Positions 8,210-14,468 of a stretch of 23,293 nt of DNA are shown one piece after another. The stretch is from Muribaculaceae bacterium (GTDB lineage Bacteria > Bacteroidota > Bacteroidia > Bacteroidales > Muribaculaceae). The translations under genes were made by a program, and so were the position numbers. The stretch covers positions 1 to 23,293 of the forward strand of contig JAIDBM010000123.1 in the NCBI GenBank assembly GCA_029056365.1, written 5' to 3'. The notes beneath the pieces are model-generated. The model searched no databases and had not been told where the DNA came from. It saw only the letters and a list, made by a program, of their open reading frames with translations. Numbering within the stretch: position 1 is the stretch's first letter; each line of letters starts with the position of its first letter.

Positions 8210-8289
8210 TATGCGTTTTATATCTGGTTTTCAAAAAGTAAGTAAGTCAACAAATAATTTATATCATACATATATATATATACGCAATA
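8210..8289 (+). other. AT-rich leader of the glycosidase gene
   Basis: This 80-base stretch before the glycosidase ATG is AT-rich and has an alternating TA run at about 8270-8282. No clean TTTG/TAnnTTTG promoter pair was found, though a promoter is expected here because a strong terminator lies just upstream. Confidence 0.4.
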
Positions 8290-10596
8290 ATGAAAATACA
8301 CAAATATCTGGCGGTGGCCTCCGCCCTTGTGTCAGCAGCCTCGGCTTCCGCGGCAGACCCTGTGATTGTAGAGACAGACGCATACCGCTGGGCGGGCGAC
8401 ACCATTTTCCAGAACGAATTCAAGGCATGGGCCGTGAGTCCTTATGAACTGCGCTCCACTTATAAGGCCCGCCCGGGATATTACATGCCCGTCGACCAGG
8501 TGTGGAAACGCCGTAACGACCTTTCGGCATATCCGAAGCTTAGTTCCGACAATCTCCTTCACGAAGCAGTGTTCAACATGGCGCTCGACGAGATGGTAAA
8601 CGCCGTGGAGCCTGACACCACGCTCCGCACCGGCAAGGAATGGTCGGGAGTATGGACCCGCGATGTAAGCTATTCGATTATTCTTTCCATGGCCTATATG
8701 CAGCCTGAGGCATCGATGATATCGCTGATGAAGAAGGTGAATCCGAGCGGTCAGATTATCCAGGACACCGGCTCGGGAGGCGCGTGGCCCATCTCCACCG
8801 ACCGCATGGTATGGACTCTTGCCGCCTGGGAGATATATAAGGTAACCGGCGACCGCAGCTGGCTTGAGACGGTTTATCCGATAGTGGCCCGCTCGCTGGA
8901 GAAAGACGGGAAGACGGTGATGAGCGAGCGCGGCCTGGTGAAAGGCGAGACTTCGTTCATCGACTGGCGCGAGCAGAGTTATCCCCGCTGGATGCAGACC
9001 GTCGACATATCGCAGAGCGAGGCCATGGGCACCAACGTGATGTATGCCGCGGCTCTCAAAGCTGCCGGAGAGATGGCACAGATACTTGGCAAAAAGAAAG
9101 AGGCCGACAAATACTTTGCCGCATCGTCGGCGCTTGCCGCCAACATCGACAAGACATTCTGGATGCCCGACAAAGGCTATTACGGAATGTATACCTACGG
9201 ACGCGGCAACAAGATTCTCAACCCCCGGGCGGAAACTCTCGGCGAGGCTCTTGCGATCATCTACGACATCGCACCGAAGGAGCATCAGAAGTCTATTTCC
9301 GAAAACAGTCCGCAGACTCCATTCGGCGCACCGGTCTTCTATCCTCAGATTTCCGACATGCCCAACTACCACAACAACGCCCTCTGGCCCTGGGTGGCAT
9401 CGTACTGGACTATCGCCCAGGCAAAAGCCGGCAATGAAAAAGGCGTGATGGAGGGCATCGGCTCGGTATATCGTCCTGCAGCCCTTTTCTGCACCAACAA
9501 GGAGAATCTCAATCTCGACAACGGCGACATATACACCGAGCTGAATTCATCGAACATGCTATGGTGTCTTGCCGGAAACATCGCGCTGACAACACGCGTG
9601 CTCTTCGGCATACATTTCGAAAACGACGGGCTTGTGATAGAACCGTTCGTGCCTAAAGCCCTCGCCGGAAAACGTACGCTCGAAGGCTTCCCCTACAGAG
9701 GCGCGAAACTCAACATCACCGTGGAGGGATACGGCAGCCGGGTGAGCGAACTGATCGTCAACGGCAAAAGCCTCTATCCCGAAAAAGGCAAGCTTATTCC
9801 CGCAAAGATGCTGAAGAACGGCGGCGACATCATTGTAAAGATGGACAATCAGCCGATTCCGGAAATGAAGCTCAACAATGTGCCCAATGTCAAGGCGCCT
9901 CTGACTCCCGTGACATGGCTCGCCAACAATCCAGCTCTCGATGGCGCCGGTGTGCCGGTCAACAATCAGCTCGAATGGAATCCCATCGAATATATAGCAA
10001 AATACATTGTGCTGAAAAACGGCAAACCGGTGGCGGAGACCCGCGAGACTACCTTCGCTGCTGTAACTCCGGGCGAATGGCAGGTAATCGGCGTTTCAGA
10101 CAGCGGCGTACAGTCGTTTGCTTCCGAGCCGCGCAGCAACCGTCCGGCCATGATTGTGGAATTCCCAGGAGAAAGTGCGGAAATGAAGTCTGCCGAGGTC
10201 AGCTACAGGCCCCAGGCGCCAATCGCCGGCTTTAGCGGGAAGGGATTTGTAGAGCTCGACAGATTGGCGGCTCCGACAGTAGTTACCGTGGACATTCCCG
10301 AAGCGGGAGTGTATTCGTTCAGCCTGCGCTATGCCAACGGAAACGGTCCGGTGAACACTGAAAACAAGGCGGCGGTGCGCACCCTCACCCTCGACGGCAA
10401 CAAGGCAGGCACAATTGTGATGCCACACCGCGGTGTGGCAAACTGGAACGACTGGGGCATGAGCAATCAGATTATGTTGCCTCTGGAAAAAGGCCGGCAC
10501 ACAATTGGCATACTTTACCTCCCGGAGGACGAAAACATGAACATCGACACCAACCACGCGCTCGTCGACCACCTGCGTGTGGAACGCGCCGATTAG
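8290..10596 (+). CDS. Secreted six-hairpin (alpha/alpha)6 glycoside hydrolase with C-terminal CBM-like module
   Basis: A 768-residue exported enzyme. Residues 1-22 form a Sec signal peptide ending ASASA before ADP, without a lipobox, so it is probably periplasmic or released. The N-terminal two thirds resemble six-hairpin glycosidases of the GH63/MGH1-like type: EWSGVWTRDVSYS (from about residue 117), QDTGSGGAWP (about 158-167), a DISQSEAMGTN segment, and NGDIYTELNSSNMLW with Glu417. Acidic residues in these blocks are candidate catalytic groups, but none can be assigned from sequence alone. Residues of about 525-615 look like a fibronectin-III-type strand-rich linker, and 621-768 like a CBM6/35-type beta-sandwich. 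It stands alone between two hairpins, with no SusC/SusD pair nearby. Substrate is unknown; an alpha-glucoside or mannoside is a guess. Confidence 0.82.
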   Translation: MKIHKYLAVASALVSAASASAADPVIVETDAYRWAGDTIFQNEFKAWAVSPYELRSTYKARPGYYMPVDQVWKRRNDLSAYPKLSSDNLLHEAVFNMALDEMVNAVEPDTTLRTGKEWSGVWTRDVSYSIILSMAYMQPEASMISLMKKVNPSGQIIQDTGSGGAWPISTDRMVWTLAAWEIYKVTGDRSWLETVYPIVARSLEKDGKTVMSERGLVKGETSFIDWREQSYPRWMQTVDISQSEAMGTNVMYAAALKAAGEMAQILGKKKEADKYFAASSALAANIDKTFWMPDKGYYGMYTYGRGNKILNPRAETLGEALAIIYDIAPKEHQKSISENSPQTPFGAPVFYPQISDMPNYHNNALWPWVASYWTIAQAKAGNEKGVMEGIGSVYRPAALFCTNKENLNLDNGDIYTELNSSNMLWCLAGNIALTTRVLFGIHFENDGLVIEPFVPKALAGKRTLEGFPYRGAKLNITVEGYGSRVSELIVNGKSLYPEKGKLIPAKMLKNGGDIIVKMDNQPIPEMKLNNVPNVKAPLTPVTWLANNPALDGAGVPVNNQLEWNPIEYIAKYIVLKNGKPVAETRETTFAAVTPGEWQVIGVSDSGVQSFASEPRSNRPAMIVEFPGESAEMKSAEVSYRPQAPIAGFSGKGFVELDRLAAPTVVTVDIPEAGVYSFSLRYANGNGPVNTENKAAVRTLTLDGNKAGTIVMPHRGVANWNDWGMSNQIMLPLEKGRHTIGILYLPEDENMNIDTNHALVDHLRVERAD

Positions 10597-10628
10597 TCAT
10601 AAATCCACCATCCATAATACAACACAAC

Positions 10629-10656
10629 AGGGGAGCACGCTCGCGCGTGCTCCCCT
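10629..10656. terminator. GC-rich palindromic terminator shared by glycosidase and opposite small transcript
   Basis: A perfect 12-bp stem (AGGGGAGCACGC at 10629-10640 with GCGTGCTCCCCT at 10645-10656) and a 4-base loop lie 32 bases after the glycosidase stop. On the plus strand no T-tract follows; on the minus strand the next bases are T/G-rich (TGTTGTGTTGT), so it is better suited to end a leftward transcript but may end both. Confidence 0.65.
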
Positions 10657-10786
10657 ATGTGTAGACTGCCTGCCGGAACAGACAGCCTAATCCAACTATA
10701 ATTCATCATTTCAATGCCAGATATAGAAAATTACATCATCACATTGAAACATCAATTTCGCTAAAAGCGTTTCAAACTACTCTTTT
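10629..10786 (-). ncRNA. Candidate small RNA, minus strand (about 155 nt)
   Basis: A near-consensus promoter on the minus strand (10792-10822) would start a transcript near 10785. Reading leftward it passes an imperfect hairpin with a 7-bp outer stem (TTGAAAC/GTTTCAA, 10744-10775) and an inner CGCT/AGCG pairing, then a second 7-bp hairpin (about 10670-10690, CTGTCTG with CAGGCAG including one G-U pair), and ends at the 12-bp palindrome 10629-10656 followed by a T/G-rich tail. No start codon with a meaningful frame is evident. It is convergent with the glycosidase gene and overlaps its 3' flank but not its coding sequence. Function unknown; this is an inference from signals only. Confidence 0.4.
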
Positions 10787-10791
10787 CACTG

Positions 10792-10822
10792 CAAATTTAC
10801 ATATTATTTTTGATTTTGCAAA
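10792..10822 (-). promoter_or_regulatory. Bacteroidota-type promoter of the minus-strand small RNA
   Basis: Minus strand reads TTTG (10819-10822), 19 bases, then TAAATTTG (10792-10799): an exact match to both the -33 TTTG and the -7 TAnnTTTG elements. No annotated gene lies downstream on this strand until beyond the glycosidase gene. Confidence 0.6.
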
Positions 10823-11059
10823 CTTTTTACTAAATTTTATTGAACTTTCTGCGATTTTTCTTCGTTGTCGACACACAACACATTGTCACCATATTCACTC
10901 GTTTTATAGCAATATGCTCATTTACACATGTTTTAGCCTCTGTCCTTACATTCGAGCCGGAGCAAGCGGAAGGAACACAGAGTCGGACCGACAAAAATAT
11001 GGCCCGTCATAAGCTGAACACACAGCACAGCTGCGCTTAACACTAATTAACCATATTGT

Positions 11060-11092
11060 TTTAGCCACAGCGCGATTTTATTCGTAATTTTG
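11060..11092 (+). promoter_or_regulatory. Promoter of the plus-strand RNA candidate
   Basis: TAATTTTG at 11085-11092 matches the -7 consensus; TTTA at 11060-11063, 21 bases upstream, is a near match to TTTG. The predicted start is near 11099. Confidence 0.5.
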
Positions 11093-11098
11093 CACCAT

Positions 11099-11407
11099 TC
11101 AGAGTCTTAGCTTGAAACAACTTTTCTACCCACCATTATCAGAAAAATCCTTTTATAATTCCGCAACCCCACTTATAAAAAATATAACGCGCAGAATTTC
11201 CTCAGCGAAGATTCAGCGCGGAAACAATACTTGATAGAATGAAACAGTTGATCCGTTTATTAATGGGCCTGCAACCGGTCTGATGATATTGTGTACGCCG
11301 GTCGTGAGGCCCGCCAGGCAAATCGCAGGCAAGGACATGCCCCGCTTTACAACCACGCTCTCCACGCGGCGGACAAAATCCGTCATCGCAGAGAGCGTGT
11401 TTTTTTT
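11099..11407 (+). ncRNA. Candidate structured RNA, plus strand (about 300 nt)
   Basis: Between a good promoter and a strong intrinsic terminator there is no normal gene but several pairings: hairpin 1 at 11188-11220 (CGCGCAGAAT with ATTCAGCGCG, one A-A mismatch); hairpin 2 at 11265-11312 with two coaxial stems (GGGCCT/AGGCCC outside ACCGG/CCGGT); and the terminator. A 14-codon frame (11239-11283, MKQLIRLLMGLQPV) runs into hairpin 2 and could be a leader peptide, but no plus-strand gene follows. Conserved blocks of RNase P RNA, tmRNA and SRP RNA were looked for and not seen; a 6S-type RNA cannot be judged by eye. Confidence 0.45.
11354..11407 (+). terminator. Strong rho-independent terminator of the plus-strand RNA
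   Basis: A 9-bp stem (CACGCTCTC at 11354-11362 with GAGAGCGTG at 11391-11399) encloses a smaller GGCGGA/TCCGTC hairpin and is followed by eight T (11400-11407). The T-tract shows it works for rightward transcripts. It lies 17 bases from the gpsA stop, and its hairpin may also help end the leftward lysS-gpsA transcript. Confidence 0.85.
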
Positions 11408-11424
11408 AAACGAGGTCTTACTTA

Positions 11425-12420
11425 TCAGTCGAAACTCTCAGCCATGCGGCTGAAAGCCTTCGCCGGACTAACCCGCCGATAGAGAATGTCGTACATGCCG
11501 TCGAGTATCGGCATAACCACCTCATGATGCTCGTTTATGTCGTGTATACACTTTGTGCCATAGTATCCTTCGGCAGTCTGCTCCATCTCCATTCTCGCAG
11601 CCTGTACCGAATACCCCTTTCCGATCATGCTGCCGAAGTTATGGTTGCGAGAGAAACGCGAATACGCCGTCACAAGAAGATCGCCAAGATAAACACTGTC
11701 GCATATCTGACGCGGACGCGGATTCACAGCATCGATAAAACGCTCCATCTCCCGTATGGCATTACTCACAAGCATGGCCAGAAAATTATCGCCCTTCTTC
11801 ATGCCGTGTATTATACCGGCCGCTATGGCATATACATTCTTAAGCACAGCGGCATATTCAATACCGTCGACATCGCTCGATGTTATAGTGTGCGTGTTGT
11901 TACCCGCAATGCATCGGGCGAAACTCGCGGCACGGTCTATGTCGGTACAGCCGATCGTAAGGTACGACGGACGGTCGAGCGCCACTTCCTCGGCATGACA
12001 AGGACCGCTGATTACCAGAGTCTTCGATGGCGCCACGCCGAAACGGTGCACCATGTAGTCGGTTATCAGTTCGTTCTCGTCCGGCACAATTCCTTTGATA
12101 GCCGACACAACGGCCTTGTCGCTGATGTCGACATCGAGCTTTGCGATATGGTCCTTGAAATAAGGCGAAGGCATGGCCAGCAACAAGGTGTCGCAACTCT
12201 GGCACACCTTGTTGATGTCGCTCGAGAATTCAATCCGCTCTATATCAAAAGGTACATCGGTAAGATACGCCGGATTGTGACGCAGACGCCTGAATTCGTC
12301 GATGCGGTCGTCGCGACGCATATACCAGGTAATGGTCTCGCAGTTCGACATCAGAAGCTTCGCCAGGGCGGTGGCCCAGCTGCCACCGCCCATCACGGCT
12401 ATATTTCCGGGAAATTCCAT
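11425..12420 (-). CDS. gpsA: NAD(P)H-dependent glycerol-3-phosphate dehydrogenase
   Basis: A 331-residue cytoplasmic enzyme that reduces dihydroxyacetone phosphate to sn-glycerol-3-phosphate for phospholipid synthesis. The N-terminal Rossmann motif is IAVMGGGSWATALA (residues 7-20), and MRRDD at 34-38 is in the cofactor-specificity region. SAIKGI carries Lys109, ISGPCHAEEV is the family's SGP(S/N)xAxEV block, and Lys194 in AVLKNVYAIAAG is the catalytic lysine position. The length matches the family. It starts five bases after the lysS stop and shares its promoter. Confidence 0.95.
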   Translation of the reverse strand: MEFPGNIAVMGGGSWATALAKLLMSNCETITWYMRRDDRIDEFRRLRHNPAYLTDVPFDIERIEFSSDINKVCQSCDTLLLAMPSPYFKDHIAKLDVDISDKAVVSAIKGIVPDENELITDYMVHRFGVAPSKTLVISGPCHAEEVALDRPSYLTIGCTDIDRAASFARCIAGNNTHTITSSDVDGIEYAAVLKNVYAIAAGIIHGMKKGDNFLAMLVSNAIREMERFIDAVNPRPRQICDSVYLGDLLVTAYSRFSRNHNFGSMIGKGYSVQAARMEMEQTAEGYYGTKCIHDINEHHEVVMPILDGMYDILYRRVSPAKAFSRMAESFD

Positions 12421-12425
12421 ACCGG

Positions 12426-13937
12426 TTACTTCTTCTCAGGCCGCATCTGCGGGAAGAACAAAACCTCCTGTATGGCCGTCTGGCCGGTCATAAGCATCAC
12501 AAGACGGTCCATGCCTATGCCCATGCCCGAAGTCGGAGGCATGCCGTATTCAAGGGCACGGATAAAGTCGTGGTCGATAATCATTGCTTCGTCGTCGCCC
12601 TTGGCGCCCAGACGCATCTGCTCCACAAAACGCTCGTACTGGTCGATCGGATCGTTAAGCTCCGAATAGGCGTTGCACAGCTCCTTGCCGTTAACCATCA
12701 GCTCGAAGCGCTCGGTAAGTTCGGGGTTCTCACGGTGGCGCTTGGTAAGAGGCGACATCTCTATGGGATAATCGGTAATGAAAGTAGGCTGTATGTAGTT
12801 GCCTTCGCACTTCTCGCCGAATATCTCGTCGATGAGTTTGCCCTTGCCCATGCTCTTGTCCACCTCTATGTGCAGGTCGGAGCATACCTTGCGAAGCTGG
12901 TCCTCGTCCATACCGGTGATGTCCACACCCGTATGCTCCTTGATGGCCTCGGCCATGGTTACACGGCGGAACGGAGCCTTGAAGTCGATTTCCTTGTCGC
13001 CCACCATCACCTTTGTGGTGCCGTTGACATCCATGCAGATTTTCTCGAGCATCTTTTCGGTGAATTCCATCATCCAGTTGTAGTCCTTGTAGGCCACATA
13101 TATCTCCATACAGGTGAATTCCGGATTGTGGGTGCGGTCCATGCCTTCGTTACGGAAGTTTTTCGAGAACTCATACACGCCGTCGAAACCGCCTACAATC
13201 AGGCGCTTCAGATAAAGCTCGTCGGCAATACGCAGGTAAAGCGGAATGTCGAGAGCGTTATGATGCGTGATAAACGGTCGCGCCGATGCTCCGCCGGGAA
13301 TACTCTGCAGTATCGGAGTCTCAACCTCGATATATCCGGCATTGTTGAAGTATTCGCGCATGGAGTTGTAAACCTTGGTACGCTTGAGGAATATGTCCTT
13401 GATGCCTTTGTTCACCACAAGGTCGACATAACGGCGGCGGTAACGGAGTTCCGGATCCTCGAACGAGTCGTATGCCACTCCGTCTTTCATCTTTACAATA
13501 GGCAGCGGTTTAAGACTCTTGGCAAGTACGGTAAGGCTCTGCGCATGCACGGAAATTTCTCCTGTCTTGGTGCGGAACACATAGCCGGTGACACCGATGA
13601 AATCGCCGATGTCGAGCAGTTTCTTGAACACAGTGTTGTACAGTTCCTTGTCCTCGCCCGGACAGATGTCGTCGCGCGAAATATACAGCTGGATCCTGCC
13701 GTCGGCGTCCTGCAGCTCCACAAACGATGCTTTGCCCATGATGCGGCGGCCCATGATACGGCCTGCCACCGACACCTGCCGGGGAGCATCTTCGTCGTTA
13801 AAGTTTTCCTTGATTTCTACCGAATGCCCGCTTACGGGAAATTCGGCGGCGGGATATGGCTCGATGCCCATCTGACGGAGCGTATCAAGCGAGCCGCGGC
13901 GCAGTACCTCTTGTTCGCTGAGTTCTGAAGGATTCAT
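12426..13937 (-). CDS. lysS: Lysyl-tRNA synthetase (class II)
   Basis: A 503-residue enzyme that charges tRNA-Lys in the cytoplasm. An N-terminal OB-fold anticodon-binding domain (about residues 55-170, including VAGRIMGRRIMGKASFVEL) precedes the class II catalytic core: VETPILQSIPGGASARPF (motif 1 side), FRNEGMDRTHNPEFTCMEIY (motif 2), and GMGIGMDRLVMLMTG near the C-terminus (motif 3). The protein ends just after FFPQMRPEKK, the canonical bacterial end, without a C-terminal extension. The ATG at 13937 sits about 85 bases downstream of the predicted transcription start. Confidence 0.97.
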   Translation of the reverse strand: MNPSELSEQEVLRRGSLDTLRQMGIEPYPAAEFPVSGHSVEIKENFNDEDAPRQVSVAGRIMGRRIMGKASFVELQDADGRIQLYISRDDICPGEDKELYNTVFKKLLDIGDFIGVTGYVFRTKTGEISVHAQSLTVLAKSLKPLPIVKMKDGVAYDSFEDPELRYRRRYVDLVVNKGIKDIFLKRTKVYNSMREYFNNAGYIEVETPILQSIPGGASARPFITHHNALDIPLYLRIADELYLKRLIVGGFDGVYEFSKNFRNEGMDRTHNPEFTCMEIYVAYKDYNWMMEFTEKMLEKICMDVNGTTKVMVGDKEIDFKAPFRRVTMAEAIKEHTGVDITGMDEDQLRKVCSDLHIEVDKSMGKGKLIDEIFGEKCEGNYIQPTFITDYPIEMSPLTKRHRENPELTERFELMVNGKELCNAYSELNDPIDQYERFVEQMRLGAKGDDEAMIIDHDFIRALEYGMPPTSGMGIGMDRLVMLMTGQTAIQEVLFFPQMRPEKK

Positions 13938-14028
13938 ATATGCTGTTTTTTTAAGTTCACATAATCATATCGGCAAGCCGAAAAAGCTATTCTCGCCGTC
14001 CGACATGTTTTATATTCGTTCAAGTCTA

Positions 14029-14060
14029 CAAAGTTAGCAATTTTTATGCGAGTGAGCAAA
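14029..14060 (-). promoter_or_regulatory. Promoter of lysS-gpsA
   Basis: Minus strand reads TTTG (14057-14060), exactly 20 bases, then TAACTTTG (14029-14036), a perfect Bacteroidota sigma-70-type promoter. Predicted start near 14022. Confidence 0.85.
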
Positions 14061-14177
14061 CTATTGCACAAACAATCGCCATACGGGCATTTTCGGGCAT
14101 TTTTGCGTATTTTAGACAGCCGTTATAACTAAAAGTGGCCTAATTAAGCTATTTTAACATTAATTTGTTTGAAAACT

Positions 14178-14209
14178 ATTGATTTTTATCACATAAATCG
14201 CTATCTTTG
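14178..14209 (+). promoter_or_regulatory. Distal promoter upstream of the glycogen operon
   Basis: TATCTTTG at 14202-14209 matches the -7 consensus; ATTG at 14178-14181, 20 bases upstream, is one base off TTTG. Predicted start near 14216, about 250 bases before the debranching-enzyme ATG. Confidence 0.6.
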
Positions 14210-14262
14210 CCAACACTTGTAAAAAGGCATAAAGCAACACTTGAATTTTGGTTATGAGGGAG

Positions 14263-14290
14263 GTGCGTTACTGTGAAGTAGCGCACTTTC
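14263..14290 (+). terminator. Leader hairpin with T-rich tail (attenuator or small-RNA end)
   Basis: GTGCGTTAC (14263-14271) pairs with GTAGCGCAC (14278-14286) through 9 bp including one G-U pair, with a 6-base loop, followed by TTTCGTT. It lies about 50-75 bases into the transcript from the distal promoter and upstream of the proximal promoter, so it could end a short RNA or attenuate the distal transcript. Confidence 0.45.
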
Positions 14291-14353
14291 GTTATTAAAA
14301 AATGAACACACTCAGCCGCAAAAGTTTAAAATTTAAAAATTATTAATTGAAAA

Positions 14354-14385
14354 TTTGTATACTCCGGAAATTGTTTGTAATTTAG
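14354..14385 (+). promoter_or_regulatory. Proximal promoter of the glycogen operon
   Basis: TTTG at 14354-14357, 20 bases, then TAATTTAG at 14378-14385 (one mismatch from TAnnTTTG). Predicted start near 14392, giving a leader of about 77 bases. Confidence 0.55.
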
Positions 14386-14468
14386 TGGAAATATCTAAAA
14401 CCACATCGCCGGGGAAGTGATTCATTCCCTGATAATACCTTAGAAAACAAATCTCTAACATAATCACA

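Larger units (their letters stand above)
10597..11424. other. 828-base gene-free region holding two small-RNA candidates
   Basis: No protein gene is convincing here. A 66-codon frame at 10840-11040 (plus) has no family resemblance, lies in AT-rich sequence and is not preferred. The region contains a leftward promoter/hairpin/terminator unit (10629-10822) and a rightward one (11060-11407), described separately. Between them, about 10825-11055 is AT-rich with no structure I could support. Confidence 0.6.
13938..14468. other. 531-base regulatory gap between lysS and the glycogen operon
   Basis: No protein gene. The left part carries the lysS promoter; the right part (14178-14468) carries two tandem promoters and a hairpin for the glycogen operon, listed separately. 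The sequence between is strongly AT-rich, including runs of A and T around 14320-14350. Confidence 0.7.

Noticed and set aside
8332..9372. A 346-codon minus-strand frame inside the glycosidase gene.
   Set aside because: Shadow of a gene with signal peptide and conserved glycosidase blocks.
10840..11040. A 66-codon plus-strand frame in the gap before gpsA.
   Set aside because: AT-rich N-terminal part, no similarity recognised, no neighbouring promoter at the right distance; a small membrane peptide cannot be excluded but is unsupported.
11099..11407. Considered as RNase P RNA, tmRNA or SRP RNA.
   Set aside because: The conserved blocks of these RNAs (for example the RNase P GAGGAAAGTCC region or a tRNA-like 3' end) were not found.
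11524..12669. A 381-codon plus-strand frame opposite gpsA and the end of lysS.
   Set aside because: It spans two well-supported minus-strand genes and has no domain signature.
12570..13928. A 452-codon open frame on the plus strand opposite lysS.
   Set aside because: lysS has all class II synthetase motifs on the other strand; the antisense frame shows no recognisable domain.
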